Positions 20,801-35,800 of a DNA stretch of 64,000 bases are shown piece after piece. How positions within the stretch are numbered: the first letter of the stretch is position 1; each line of letters begins with the position of its first letter. The translations under genes and the position numbers were made by a program. The stretch is from Uloborus plumipes. Lineage: Eukaryota > Arthropoda > Arachnida > Araneae > Uloboridae. The notes beneath the pieces were generated by a model. It made no database searches. It was not told the DNA's origin and was given only the letters and a program-made list of their open reading frames with translations. The DNA is taken from assembly GCA_038373865.1 (NCBI GenBank), contig JAXGGA010002881.1, positions 1 to 64,000 of the forward strand, in the 5' to 3' direction.

Positions 20801-23800
20801 GTGTTACAGTGGCACCTAGAATAAGTTTTCAAGCATCAAAACGAACAACTTAACCTTTAGGAACCGGGTGGTACACATGTTGTACCATTATATATTTTTT
20901 CTTTATAGGACAGGGTTGAAATTTTCACTCGAACCGTTTGGAGACGGGGATTTTTTCGAGATTTCATATGTCTGGTACGACAGCTTATACCTTCTCTTTT
21001 CAATGGAAAAGAAATCTGTGATTCAACTGTCGTACTACCTGGGTCGAAAGAAAAATTTCTATATGACCAGCCCGGATCCAAAATGTTAAGTGTTATTTTT
21101 GTTGAAAGAAAGTTTTTTTTTGTCTTTTTTTTTTAAACTGCCTGATATGCACTTCTGCATGCTACTACACAAGAAAACTATGTTTTTTGTAACAGACAAA
21201 ATAGATTGCATAACAAAATACTTTTACAAATTAATCCCTCGGACCAATCACAGGTCTTAACTAAAATGACCAAAAAAAAAAAGCTTCAATATGATCAAAA
21301 TTCCCGGTCGCAGAAGAAACGAACGACTGTTTATTTCTAACGCTGCTGAGGAGCAAGTAAAATTAAACTAAAAATATATTCAAATAAGATTCTACATACC
21401 TTTTTACACCTAAGATATTATAATAATTTCTTTTCTTTGATTGTTTCTCTAACTTTTGAGCACGACGCAAGCCATCATGAGCTTTCTGGGAATGTTCATT
21501 TATACTAATTGCTTTCTGATAGACTGATATTGCTGTACGAAAAAGAATAAATAAACAAATCAAAAAACAATGCTTTAAAAGTAATGCCAGATTTTAAAAG
21601 TATTTAAAGTTTGAAAGGACTAGAAAAAATCAAATTACCATCCGAATAATTTTCTATAGAAATATAAGCGTCTGCCTTGTCACACAATGCATCAATGTCA
21701 TCTGATTTAAGTTCTAAAGCTGCATCGCATGCTTTTATAGCTTCAGTAGCTTTTCCTGCCTGAAAATGTTTTGACATAAATATTTTAGTACTGCAAAAAT
21801 TTAGATCTTACAAAAACTAAATAAATAAAAGCTTTCCTTTTATAGCAGAACCCTAGTTGTAAAAGTGTTTTAAAAAACATTTATTGAAGAAGAAATGAGT
21901 GAAGCACATAATATTAAAGAAAATAAAACATTCTTTACAAAATGGAAAACAATGTAAGAAAGAGAAGAATAGCCTCACACACAAAGAAACAGCTCTTATA
22001 TGAATGATCTCAATTCATTAAAGGACAACTGAGGCTCACTTTTTTCCCTGAAGTAAACGTTATAACTAATGCTCAGTTAACTTTGTTTCACCAGTAGAGT
22101 TAACAGGGTAAACATTTCAGTCACAGATTTATTTTTGACCACATGATAATACTTCTATTTGAATAGTTTTAATCAACTATGAATGGTTGCGTAGTAGGCA
22201 AAACAAAATTTTATCAAAGAAACTTCTTCAAATGTTGCTATACAGAAGATTAAAATATTTAAATTTGGCTGACTAACTTCAAAAAAATCTTTATTTCTTA
22301 CATTATTTTCCAAGAACAAAACTAGTATTTTGAGCAAAAGATGATTAATGAAAAGGAGAAAATATTTTTCTAGCTTATAGCAGCAAATCTTGCTTCAAAT
22401 AACTAAATATATGGGGCAGAATCAAAAAGTAATGCCTCCTTTATCATAAAACCTTTTTTGAGCTTATGATAACAGAAGTTATTACATGTCATAGGCTGAA
22501 ACTTTTTTCGAACAATTATAGCGTTCAACATAATCACCATGAGTTTAGACACATTTGCACCATTGTCGAACCCAGGTATCCAAACCAATTTGGAAAAATG
22601 CACAGTTTTGCTTGTTGAGCCATGTTTAAACCTCTTTCAATGCTATTCTTGGGAATGCACTTAGCACCAACTATATTGATATCCTGTCAACCTTGGCTAG
22701 AACCATAAGATACTTTAAATGCATCAGCAACATTGCGACTTGTATTGCATCTGTCTCCTCAAATCAATCCATCAGCACTTTCTGCATTTGCATCCGTGAG
22801 CAATGTTGTTGACCGGTCGCTTCTTGGCAGCATTCGAAAATATCCGATATTTCGATATATATTCGATATTTTCAATCAGTGTAAACTAAAGTTTTCAAAT
22901 AGTAAACACATCCTCAAATCACTGTTGTTTATTTTCTTACATCATTATTGGAATATATAGACCACAAATTAATGTTTAATATTAACTTGACAGTTTCAAT
23001 CTGCATAAAAATTGTTACATTACTAATAATTTTATGTATAAAATGACAAAGGAATAATATACTTCTATGTTATATTGTATTAGTGATCCATTAATATGTC
23101 ATATAAATATTGTATCACTTTGTGGTTATTTGAACAATAAATGACACATTATTCACAATTACAATAAAACACTATTAATATGTTTAATAATATATTAAAA
23201 ATACCATCTTTTGAAAAATAAATATTGTGATATATATCATGATATATATTGACAAACCCTGCTTTTCAGTTCATCTCAAACTTCTGTTTCTCTGTTTCTA
23301 ACTTCTTGACCCTATGCACACAATGCTGACGCCCGTTACAGCAGGCCCATGAAAATTATTCATTTTAATCATCATATCATTAATTTAGATAACCTAAGGT
23401 GCATACCTCTTTCACCAGAAATTTAATAACACCTCTTTCTTTTATCTTCAGATCCATAGTTCCAAAAAAAATTATACATACAAGTAGAGTAAGGTTACCT
23501 CTATAACATCATGCATTGGTAGTCTGGTTTATGTATGAGAAATGAAATTTAGAGAGATAGAAGCATTACTTTGCAATCCTCCCTTGTACATTAGAAAATA
23601 ACACAATGCACTCTTCAACAAATGTGTGAAAATTAACAACATTGGAAGAATCTCAAAAAAGCACAGAAAAATAAAAATGAAAAACTTAAAAAATAAATTA
23701 ACGATTTTACATTGCAACAATATTTGCAAAAGACAGAAATTAAAATGATAGTATTTACCTTACAAAGACAAAAGCAATGTTTCGAAGTTATGAGAAGCTT

Positions 23801-26800
23801 GATGAGGAAATATTTTTGCAATTGAGCAATGAATCTCACTTCAAATAACGAATTATAATCAGAAAATCAAAAGGTTTCATTGCACAAAGCACTCAAGCAA
23901 ATGTATGAAAATTAATGTATAGTAACATTGGAGAATTCTCAAAATCATTGCACATAAAACTGCAAATGAAAACTTTAAATAAATTAGCAATTTCACACAG
24001 CAACAGTACAATATTTGTAAGAAATGGAAATTAAAGGGATAGTGTTTACCTTACTAAGACAATAGCATTGTTTTGACCTTATCAGATGCTTGATGTGGAA
24101 TACTTTTGTTTCTAAGGGGAGAGCTTTTTCAACTCTGGCAGCACAATCAACGTAATTGCCCTCATTTATGAAGTCTTGAGTGGCTTTTAAATGTCCAGCT
24201 ACTTTTTTAATGTGTTTATAATGAGCGAAGCATCCCTTGTGATCAGGATCATACCTTAAACATTCTCTTATAGCACTAAAATGAAGAAAAAGAAAACTTA
24301 AAACTATGTATGAAAATAAATTTTACATGCAAAGTGAAAAGTGTGAAATCGTATGAGTTAAAATTAAGATACAGCATCACAAGTTATATAAAAGTTCAAA
24401 CAGCTTAAAGCTGATTAAATTGTTGTTGCTTTGGATTTCTGAAATATGCATTTAAAAAGCATTTATCTGAAAGTTTGTTATTTTGCGGTTTCATAGTGCA
24501 GTTTTCAATTTCAGGTAGAACAGATTTTTTTAAAGTATATTATACTTTTTTTTAGCTGATTTTAATTTTACAAAAACATTATTCTTAATTTTCAAAATAG
24601 GCATTTTTAACAGTAAGATCATAGGACGGTTACCTACTTTTTTACTACCAGAAGCACCTAGCGATCTATTTATAGATCATCTATTATTTCAACTACAAAA
24701 TACTGTAAGTAACAAAAATGTTATCATTAATCTATTTGTGAAGCATAAAATGCAATTTAAAAATATTTTTCAATAATTTTCATTCTAAAATAATTTGGGC
24801 ACTAACCAGTTAATGAAATAGCCATTTTGCCAAGGAAAAATATTATACTAAACCGAACATTCCATTATCCGGGGTCAGAATAATACATTACAACGGTTTG
24901 GTACATTGAGAATGTAGTATACTAAGCAGGATATTCTTTTAACCAATGTTCTAATAAGCGGGCTCTACATTAATTGTAAAGATTAACAAATCTAATGTTA
25001 TATGAACCAATTTATGTACAAATGTTTCCAAGTTACAAGGAACCCATTTTTCAAAGCAATGGAATACATATACAGTCCGTCCTACAGAAAACGGTCTTTA
25101 TAATGAGTGGTCGCTGTAAGAATTAGAACATAGAGTATATTGGGATACACTTGGGGGTTTTCTCACTGGTCGTTATATTAGGATGGTCTTTATAACGTGT
25201 GGTCGTTATAACGAGCGTTGACTGTATCAGACAAAAATTATCTTCTCAGTATAGCTCTTATTTCCCTGTACTGATAAAAAGTTCTTCGGAAGTGACATAT
25301 GCGCACACACACAAAATGGTGAATTTATGCCTAAACTGCTTTGTTGAGTTTCATACTCGATAAAGTTCACTTCAATTCTAATACAATATATAACAACATG
25401 TAAATGCAGTAACTTCTTGACAACCTTTGTTCTTTGAAAACCTAAAAGGTAATCAAATAGTAGAAACAACATAATGTGTTGGAAATATAGTGGAATTGTG
25501 CTACAATACAATTTGACTTGCGCAAAATAGCTATAACACAAGTTTTCCACAAGTAGCAAATTTTAGAGCTAACGTGAATTTCTGGCCAGCAACACGAAAG
25601 TTTTCGGAAGGGAGTCCTGGTACAGAAGTATTGGCTTTGTTTACTGGCTACAAAAATATTACTTTTGTAAATATACTTTAATCCCTTTAGCTAGCATCAT
25701 AGGTAAAGGAAAATTTCAATAGAATAAAGGAAAATTTTTCTGCTTTTGCTTTAAAATACCTTGGGGGCCACTGCGGCCTCTTCGGTCTTTCTCGGTACAA
25801 AGTTCAATCTGTACACTTCTACGAAGCAAAGGACTAAACAATTAAATGAGAAGTCAAAAAGGGTCATATTATGAAAAGTCAAAAAGTTTCATTTCGTTTA
25901 GTTAGTTATTCCATTTACTGAACAACAAACTGTGTGAAGGGACAGGCTCTTCCATCTTTCCAGTGTTAATGAGTGTTTTCAAGTGTCTAAAATAATTGCG
26001 TACATTTATAAAAAAAATTGTATTCACCCTGTTTTCCACAATGGAAAATTTTGACTTAAGCAAGGGAAATTGGAACGCATTCCTCACGTAAGTTAGGACT
26101 CAACTGCACTGCATTAGCATTCCATGCTTTTTTCTTCGAAAAATTTCCTTATGTCTTTACATACTATTTTTTTTTCCTTCATAAAAATCACCTGATACAA
26201 TCTGACATGTTAAATAACTATAATACATGATTAATTTATTTTTGCAACTATTTAAAAAACATAGGGGCATACACTTTGTGTTTCAAAAAGCAGTTCATAA
26301 ATCGAGGGCGGATCCAGCTTGTGGTTAGGGAGGGGGTCATTTTCGGAAAGGGGGGTCAAAGGGCAATTCTTGAGCAAAAATGGAGGTGTTTGGCAATTTT
26401 TTAAAAATAGACCAAAAAATGCACATTTATGCTATATTTGGTCGTTGAAGGGGGTTCATGATTCCCCCCCCTCCCCTTTGGATCCGCGCTTGTCATAAAT
26501 GCACTATTCAGGCCCGGAAAGAAAGAAAATTTTTACAATGAATACAAAACAGAAGGTATATCATACTTCAGTGCTTCTTCAGTTTCTCCTATCTCATAAT
26601 AAAGCTCGCTCAGCTTTAGGTATCGCAGCTGATTTTCAGTCTGTGACTTCAAGATCTGTCTGAGATCACTAATAGAACTCATGAGATCTCCAACCATTTC
26701 ATGGCATTCAGCTCGCATTGCTCTCAGTTTTGTATCCCATGGAACATCCTGTAAATCAAAAGTAAATATAATTCAGCCATACAATTAGAGTTAAGATACG

Positions 26801-29800
26801 TTTGATAGATTCGTGCTTAACAACAACCTGTAAGAAGGACAAAGAAAACCCAAAGCTTTAAGTCTTTGAAGACAGATTATTGTTTAATTGGTTGCATTCT
26901 TTAGTAATGTTAAATATTGAATTCTAAAGATGTACCAAGTAGCACTTTGGCCAAGCAGCTGAGTAGGGATGCACCGATAAGCAAATTGGCCGATTACCGA
27001 GTAATCGATTGAGTCGATTAATGATAAGGATGATTGGTTTTCTACTACCAATTTTACCATCACTGTTTTTTCTCTCTTACACAATAACAAGTTTTGAAAT
27101 AGAAAGTAATTTATTTCTGAGAGAAGATTTTTTTTTCCATTTTCCTAGTATTCACAAAATAATTTCAATACTGTTACAAATCTTGTAAATAGTTGTTGTT
27201 TTTCCTGCCTTGCATCATTTTCACTAGTTTTGGTTTTATCTGGCGACATGTTGCAAAAGTATCTGAAGATATCACTTTTATCACTTGTATACCAGCCCTG
27301 TAACACTTTGTAGTCTTTACACTTGCCCTACATTTAATAAGCATGAAGACCTGCTGAGCTATATTATTGTAGTTTTTTTCTTTTTATCGCTAGAACTTTC
27401 TTGAATGGATTACTTAAGTTATGAATGAACAGACCACTCCGGATTTTGCTAGAATATTGTCGAAATTTCATTCCGAGTATAAATAGCCTTGAACACAGTT
27501 TTTAGTCAGTCAGTTAGTTGTTTTCAGATTTGATTTCTGGTGACTCGTTTTATTCGCTTTGGGCGAATGTTTGTTTTGCTTTTGTAATTTCTTAATTACT
27601 GTTCACGTTAGATACGTGGTGCTGAGTTACTGTTGAGAGTCAGTGTACTGTTTGCTACCTAATTGCCGGATGTTTAGCAATTGTTTCCTGCTCCTATTGT
27701 AAATAGTGTACATACTTGTAAATAAATTTATAGTTTCTTCCTCAAGATTGGAATGCTTATTTAAAGAAAGTTGAAGGTGCTACGGACTCGTTACAATATT
27801 TTATCCAATTTCTCAGAACCAATTTTCATATTATTGTCAATAATATTATTAACACATTGTTAGTTATGTTAATTGGAAGAAAAAATTAAAAAAAAGGGGG
27901 GGGGGGGAATCTGGCGAGCACTCCAATTTAGGAGTACTTTAAATTCCTATTTTAAATAATTAGCAGCAATTTAATTCAATACTTTTATTCTTTGAAAATT
28001 AGAGGTTTTCTAAAACCACTGTGCTAAGGAAAACACTATCGCCACATGAAAAATGTTGCAACATTGTCTATGTATTTATTCAAAGTAAGAGAAATCATTA
28101 AAAAAAAACTTTATATCAACTGAGAGGATTATTCATTACAGTTTCTTAATGAAAGTATACTTTAAAGAATAATATTTGAAAAATATTTTATCGGCCGATT
28201 AATCTGCCCGATTTTGCCGATTATTAATAACCAGCAAAGTGGCCGATTATGGCCGATTATGGCCGATTAATCGGTACTTCCGATTAATCGGTGCATCCCT
28301 ACAGCCGAGTACCAAGCACTCGAGATGATACTTTTCGTGACACAATTAAAAAAACAATTATTTTGGTTATTAAAATATTTTCATAGCATTTTTTACTTCT
28401 CTTTTTTGAAGTATTTCTTTACCTAATTTACTCACAACGTTTTTCTTACTTATAAAAATAACTTAATTTTTTTTCTACGTATTACTACCACTATGACAAA
28501 AATTTGAATATGCAAAGCTATGCAATGAGTTACCGGCGCCCACAAGCCCGGGCTAAGGCAAAACTGACACAGCTTAGCACATTCGGTAGATACACACAGT
28601 AGTAGACACACTCGGTAGATAAATTCATTTTATCAACGAGTTTGTCTGCAATCGTAGCTACAATAATAGGATCTTTGTCTCCAGCTCATTTATTGGCTAT
28701 TCCTGACTGAAGAGTCCTCAATAAGGACAAAACTGCAGTCTCAGGATGTCAGTGCTGAGCTGTGGGTGTAATTGCTTCATGCAAAGCTGTGTTTTATTAA
28801 ATTTGCAATTTCCGTTTTCAAATGTTTAAAAAAAATTGGATTAAGATTTAAAGGGTTTTTATTATCAGTCTATGAATATTCATCTCTTGGATCACTTGGA
28901 CTGTTCCTGGCCCAAAGTAAGTTGTACAACATTAATATGTGAGATAGAAAACGTAGTTACACACGAATTCACATTCATGCATTTGCCATGATGGACATGG
29001 CATTGGCCATAACTAACTTTTACTGAATTGATTTTATGAGTTTTTCTTTTTCCTTTTTAATCTTATGAACAATGCAACTGTAAACCAGGGCCATAACCAG
29101 AATATTGTTTCGGGGAGGTTTTTGCCAAATCATTTCTCGTGAAATCTATATGATAAATAGAATGTGATTTCATGTTCTATTTTCTGTTGCTTTTCGTTAC
29201 AGTAGCTGCTTATGGAACATTCACATAAAAAAAAAATATTCCCAAAGAAGGAAAAAATTCTGATACATTATAAAGCATCTTTGCTCCAGTTTAAAAGGTG
29301 TATTGTTGTGTATGAAATTATATTTGCAAAAACTACAATAAAGATAAATACTGCAGATAAATCAATTCATTTGTACTGACATTCAATACTGAGAATTTCA
29401 TTTCTTAAATGAAATTGATAAGTAAATAAGAAAATTAAAAATAAAATAGTAATAATATTATTTTTCAGCAAAAAAGTGCATTGAAAGGCATTTTTTGGAA
29501 CAGCTTTGAAAAATTTCGGAGAGGGTTGAACATTAAAAACCCGCCCCTTAAATACACCCCTGCTGTAAACTCCTTAAAAATTCCGTTGCATTGAACAATA
29601 TTAATTTTTACAACTGCTCGGTACTGGCCGAATACCTGATCTAAATTTGGCTGAGTACTGAGTATTTACCAAGTACTTGGTACAACACTATTGAATTCTA
29701 CAAGAGTAGGTAACTTTGATTCATTTTAACAAAACATTTTCAAGAACTAGATCTGACTTCTCAGTAAAGAGCATTTAATGTTGGAAAATGGGAATAACTT

Positions 29801-32800
29801 CATTCAAGGCAAGGAAATGAAAATGTGAAATAGTAATGCCTGCCAAGCAAGAAACAAAAATTTTTGTTGATTTAGGTTTACCTTCTTCACCTGCAGAAAA
29901 TCAGTAAATACAAATAATATTAGTGCAGTAAAGGCAAGTTACCTGCAACAGTTGAGTCAATACTGCAATGGCTTCATGATAATTTCGATCATATACCATT
30001 TCATACGCCACTTGCATGTTTCTTCTTAAAGGTTCTATTATACCATATCCGTGATTAGCATCTGGATTCATTGGATCTATACGCAGCTAAAAAAATGGAA
30101 AAAGTATCCAATACATCAGCATTTCCTAAATAGCTCTTAACAGTTCAAAAGTACTTTAGAAGTATTTCATTCATTTATATATAAAAATATTTTTTAATTA
30201 GAAAACCTAAAAAACTGAGAAGCATTATAGAATGAATAAAATTTCAATAATAAAAAATCATAGCATATATTAGTCCATAAAAAAATGTTAGCATCAATAA
30301 TCAACATTCTTGGAATGTTTTGAAATACAGTAAAACTCCGTATAACGTTATTTAATGGATGGAAAATCCAACACAATAGCAAACTAATAGAACAGGCAAG
30401 TCTGGTGCATTATAGACAAGTCAAGAAAATTGAAATAGTTAAGTGGCTCAAACTAACCAGATAGCACGAGGTTCTGAACTTACCACCCAAAGATTTATGT
30501 TGTAAACCAGCTCATAATTTTAAGCATTATTGCAAGAAGCAAATTCCTTCAACATTGAATCAATAAAAGGGATTTAAAGTTCTTGTTATAACACAGCAGT
30601 CACTATAAACAAGCTAACCACATCAAAATTAAATTATACTTACATTAAGTTGTAAGATCATATGATTTCGGGGGAAATTTTCTTAGAATCTCAAATATAA
30701 CCTTTCAGTAATGTTAACAGACTGAATGAGAGCATTTTTTAAACATAAAATCAACTTTTGCTGTTATGTGTAAAATAGCTAAAAGTTTGAATCACATAAA
30801 ATTGGTTCATGCTTTGATAGTATTAAATCTGATTATTATCGATGCTTTCAAGCATTCAAAGTAAAAGCCAACAAAAGCCAAAGTAATTAAATTACATATA
30901 CTTACAACATTTTCAAAATCAATATGAGCTTCATCTAATTTTCCTTGTTTCAATAGGAGATTTCCTCTTTGAACTCTAGCCTGCAAAAAAATATGGAAAA
31001 ATTTAACTTAAATATTTAACTTGAAAGAATGGAATATCAAAATTATTTCACATGATACTCACGGCAGAAAAATCTGGCTTCAGCTCAATCACTTTCGTAA
31101 GGTCTTTCAAAGCAGACACAACTTTTCCAACGGCGAGGTACACAGTAGCTCGTGTATAATAAGTTAGGTAATTGTAAGGATCGGCATCTACATTTAAAGA
31201 GCACAAGATTAATTGTAAAATTTTGTGCTTTTTTACATGTTAGTGAACAATTCTGTAGTCAGAGGGAAACTGTCCCAGAAAATACTTGATTTTATGTTTC
31301 AAAAATATTGCAAATGTTAAGTAAATTGATTTTAAACCACCTTTGTTTTTGGTGAGTTAGCCCCTAAAACCGCAAGTTGAGCTTTTCTAATTTTTTTTTC
31401 TAACTATAGCATTGTTTGTGAGTACATATGAGATATAAAAATAAAATTCTCATTTCCGTTTACTAAATATGTGTATATCTTATCACTTACTAATTCGCTC
31501 ATTTCAATCTTCAAACTTTTATAAATTCTCTTCAAACTAGTTTTCAAACATTCATTCCAATGTAATCTCTCTCTTTACTTATTGAGTTATATTAAATAAA
31601 CTAGCTTATTACCAGGCGTTGCCCGGGTGCTAATTATAGCTCCATTATAATTCTATGGCTTGGTTCTAAAAGGGCCAATGTCAATTTTTTCACATTCTGT
31701 GCTATTTAGATCAAAAATTTCCAATTTAGTAAAACTCTAATTCTACAAAGGCCAATATAATAATATATATATATTATATTTTATATAAATTATTAATATA
31801 TTTATATATAATACTAGCTGTCCCGGCCACGCGTTGCTGTGGCTAAGGTATGGGTTAAACTATAATGTTTCAATAGAAACGAAAAACTTTATTACCGTTA
31901 TAGAGATCAACTTTATATAAATATGAATTTAAGGTCAAAATATGAAAACAATCGAGCAAAAATTTCCTAAGTTTGCTAGAAACAAAAAATCAACAAAAAA
32001 TGTAGCATTTTAGTACTTAGAAATATTATATTCAAGCTTGTAACAATTGAGTTAATTAAAAATTTGCTTATTGCTATTGTAACATTTTATTTTTTTAGTA
32101 ATGTAGGTAGGGTAGATAATTCCCCAATATTATTTGTTATTTTTTGAATTATAAGCATTTTAAATTTCAGTTTAACTCAACACTAATCGGTGCACAATAT
32201 AATTTGTTAATCTGTCTCTTGTAAACAAAAATAGATTGGACGTTTTTCCCACACGGGAGCAAGCGACCTATAGTTGCCCATGGGAAAAACATGGGTTTTC
32301 TAACTCTAAACCGCAAACTGACATTGTTTGTCCTTGGAACTTATTAATGGACATGGCGAAAGCTAAACGAATGGGAAACTGTAGCCTTTTGAAGGGTATT
32401 GAAGATTCTGACGGCGTCATTGGGATACGTGGCAACAGAACTACTTCATCTTTAAACTTGCCAGTCAAAATGATTGCCTCAATAATGTTCCCAGTGATTT
32501 TTTTGATAACTAAACGCGTACCATTGCATAATCTCAGTGGATTTAAATTACGTAGAAGAACTATGGGTGAACCAATTTTTAACCGCAGATTATGTGGTGG
32601 CATACCGGGTATGTTTAAAGAATTTTAGTCAAGAATACAGAAAAGCTGGTAGCTAAATAGATAATTTGCAATAAAAAATATATTGTGGTCCTAAATTGAG
32701 ATGGCCACAAACACAAGGACACGTAATTTTTATATATTATAAGAAAGATTATGACCCGTTTACTGCGCTCCAGAAGCTGCCAGAACGTGTACTTTATGTC

Positions 32801-35800
32801 GCTCAGCCATGCAGGTGTCAAAAAAGGCTTAGCCAAGAACACAGAAAAGCTGGTAGCTAAATACATAATTTGCAATTAAAAATATATTGCGGTCTTAAAT
32901 TGAGATAAAAACTATCCTATCATTTAAGTTGGACCAAACTGAAACTGCGTGTAAAATTTGGTTAAAATCGGTTCAGTAGCTGAGGAATCCATTGGCCACA
33001 AACACAGGGACACGTAATTTTTATATATTAAGATATTACCTGTTTACTGCGCTCCGGAAGCTGTCAGAACGTGTGCTTTATGTCGCTCAGCCATGGAGGT
33101 GTCAAAAAAGGCTTAGTAAAAAGGCTTAGTAAAAAGGTTTAGCCAAGAACACAGAAAAGCTGGTAACTAAATACATAATTTGCAATTAAAAATACATTGC
33201 GTTCCTAAATTGAGATATAAACTATCCTATCATTTAAGTTGGACCAAACTGAAACTGCGTGCAAAATTTGGTTACAATCGGTTCAGTAATTGAGGAGTCC
33301 ATTGGCCACAAACACAGGGACACGTAATTTTTATATATTAAGATATAATTTATATAATATATAAAAAATTTCATATGATTAAATAATGTTTCTTTACACT
33401 AACAAGAAACAAATATCAAAAAATAATAATGGGAATCTTAATATAAGAAAGTTATAGCATTTTAAAAAATCTCAAATATCTTTCATCGCCTTTTTCTCGA
33501 AAATAATATTTTTGACTTAGGTCCTTTTAGAACAAGCCACAGAATTGTTTTTAAGTTATTTCATGCTAAAATGAAATAGTTGAGCCTTAAATTGAAAATT
33601 CATTGTTAATCCTAATCTTTGTTGAAAAATATTCATATTTAAATCTGTTAAATGTTATCAATTTGTATGCTTAAAAGCTTATCTCATTACTCTATTCAAA
33701 ATTGAAAGAAAATGGCCATTTTGAGACAGAAAATTTTAATCTTGAGCTTTTGAATTTTTTAAAATGTCAAAACCCTGCCTATGTGAATTCTAGTGCATCA
33801 AGGAGCCTCTGTACCAAGTTTGATGAAAATCCGACGAAAACTGGATTTGTACAAGGAACAAATATATATACATACATACATACATCTATAATATATATAT
33901 ATATATATATATATCAAACTCATATTTGCGTTATCCCCCTCCTTCACCCAGATTTTCTTTTCTTGGTATTTTTATCAAAGATTTTGTTTCCCATGGCTCT
34001 CTCATTCTTTATCATCAATTCTGTTACCTCTAGCTCCCTACTCTTAAACATCTTAGTTTCTCACACAATCGAAATCAATCAATGAGAATAAAGATGGTAA
34101 ATGCATATTTAAAACCTTACCAACTGCTGCATGATAATGTGATAATGCATCATCATACATTCCTTGCGCTAAAAGTTCACGGCCAAGTTGAAGATGCCGA
34201 TCAACTTCTGGATTGTGTAGCCATTCATCACCTATCAAGTCAGAAGATATGTCAATAAGAATACACATTAAAATATTTTATTCACAATAATTATAATCTT
34301 TTATCAGAATGTAAATTTGTTCATTTAACTATTTCTAGAAAAATAGTTATAAGCCCTAAAGCAGAATACTGCTAAATTTGGAATGTACATCGCAGAACAG
34401 ATACTTGAACTGCAGAACAATTCTGTTCAAATGTGAGGAAACATTTTCTGCAGAAAAGGCAGATTTTCTGCAGTAAGTTTTTATAACTGAAGATATAATT
34501 TTGCAAAAATTTAGCACAATTTCTACAGATTTCTCCAAATTTTCTTTCAAATAACGCTTACTAGGCAGAAAATCAAACGGTCAAATTTTTTGCGACATTT
34601 GCAGGAACTTTCAATTTAATTCGAACGGCACAAAATCTGCAAAATTTGCTTCAAAATTACATGTTTATTAAAAGATATTTGCAGAAAACTTATTGATGTC
34701 TGCAGAAAATTATCTTTGGCTATACTTTTATTATGCCCCTTAATCGCCCCCCTCAAAGGCTAATCCATAAATGATCAGCTATATAAGGGAAAAATTTTGC
34801 ATTCAACATCTTTGTGTAGCCATTTACTTGGTTGTGCTATTGGCCAATGGCCATGTGCTGTTTTTCTGACTGAAAAAATTGTTTTTAATATGGTGTCGAA
34901 GCAATCAGAGTTCCTGGATGTTTGGAGGAGCAGAGGCAGCTCTTTTAGCTGCCAAGAATGGTTGCCTACAGGAGTTTTCATTTTCTGTCAAAAATATAAG
35001 CCTGAAATCTTAATTTCATGCTTTTCTTTGCAGTTAAGACTGTGTACTGAAGAAATAAACAAACTTTTTTCATGGACCTGTATGACAGTTTTGATATTGG
35101 GACCACTTTTTAAAAAAGGTCACGTTTCTCTGCTTAGGTTGCTTGAAGTATTTGCAGAACAATTTTGGTCGAATAATTTTACGTTGCAGAACATCAAAGT
35201 ATTCTGCTTTGGGGGGTCATAGGCAGAGCTGCCAATTTTTGAAAATCTAAATTCTTAGCAAAGTTTTACGTGCGGCTGGGGGCGGGGGCAGATAATAGCA
35301 AAATTTTCAGACGCAGTGAGTAATTATGGTTTAATAAGAATTAACGTAAATAAAAGAAGATTCAAGCAATGATAACAACAATTATTGGTTTGCAACTTTC
35401 TTTCCTGTTCCATAATTTTCCAAATTAGAAAAAAGTAAAATATTTTGGAAATTTTATGTGTTCTGGCTTGTGAGAATAGCTTTAGAATAATTTGTAGCCC
35501 CATGGAAGAAAAGCACTACTGATATGAGGAATTATAATATAAATATTATCTGTAATGGTTGAAATGTTTCATGGGATCATAGAGAAAAAGAAATCATATG
35601 TTTTGGAGACGTTTCGCTAGCGTCATATTTCAGGACTGTAGTTCGTAAAAACCACGTTTTTTCATAGCAGTTGGCAGCTCTATGCAGCGTATGGTGATGG
35701 TTTGACACCTCTCATTTTGGTGTCATATCCGCTTGAAGTGTATAGGGCTTGATGAGAAATTCGAGAGAGATCATCAAGATGGTATCATTTTTGATGAGAT

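Larger units (their letters stand above)
26925..29690. mobile_element. hAT-like element, outer of a nested pair
   Basis: Ends TAAAGATGTACCAAGTA and, from the right, TAGTGTTGTACCAAGTA. A perfect 8-bp target duplication TTGAATTC lies at 26917-26924 and 29691-29698. Subterminal words GAGTACTGAGTA, CTCGGTACTGG and CCGAGTACC resemble those of the element at 44384-45857. No transposase seen. It lies in DNAJC3 intron 5. Confidence 0.75.
31814..33343 (-). mobile_element. Helitron, inner, complete ends
   Basis: On the minus strand it begins TC at 33343 after A, with the classical start (ATATATAAAAATTACGTGTC), and ends CTAG followed by T at 31814, after GGCCGGGACAG. It carries the tail of a Helitron helicase at 32240-32640 and three tandem copies of its own 5' region at 32640-33343. 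Confidence 0.8.
31601..33905 (-). mobile_element. Helitron, outer, minus orientation
   Basis: The minus-strand 3' end reads CACCCGGGCAACGCC, then GCTAG followed by T at 31601. A Helitron-like 5' region lies near 33780-33900 (GTACAAATCC..TTTTCGTCGG on the minus strand, ending in TATATA). The inner Helitron lies inside. The 5' border is blurred by TA and TACA microsatellites. Confidence 0.5.

Noticed and set aside
34797..35222. 141-codon frame on the plus strand
   Set aside because: It lies wholly inside a CTGCAGAA-type transposon and shows no transposase motif.
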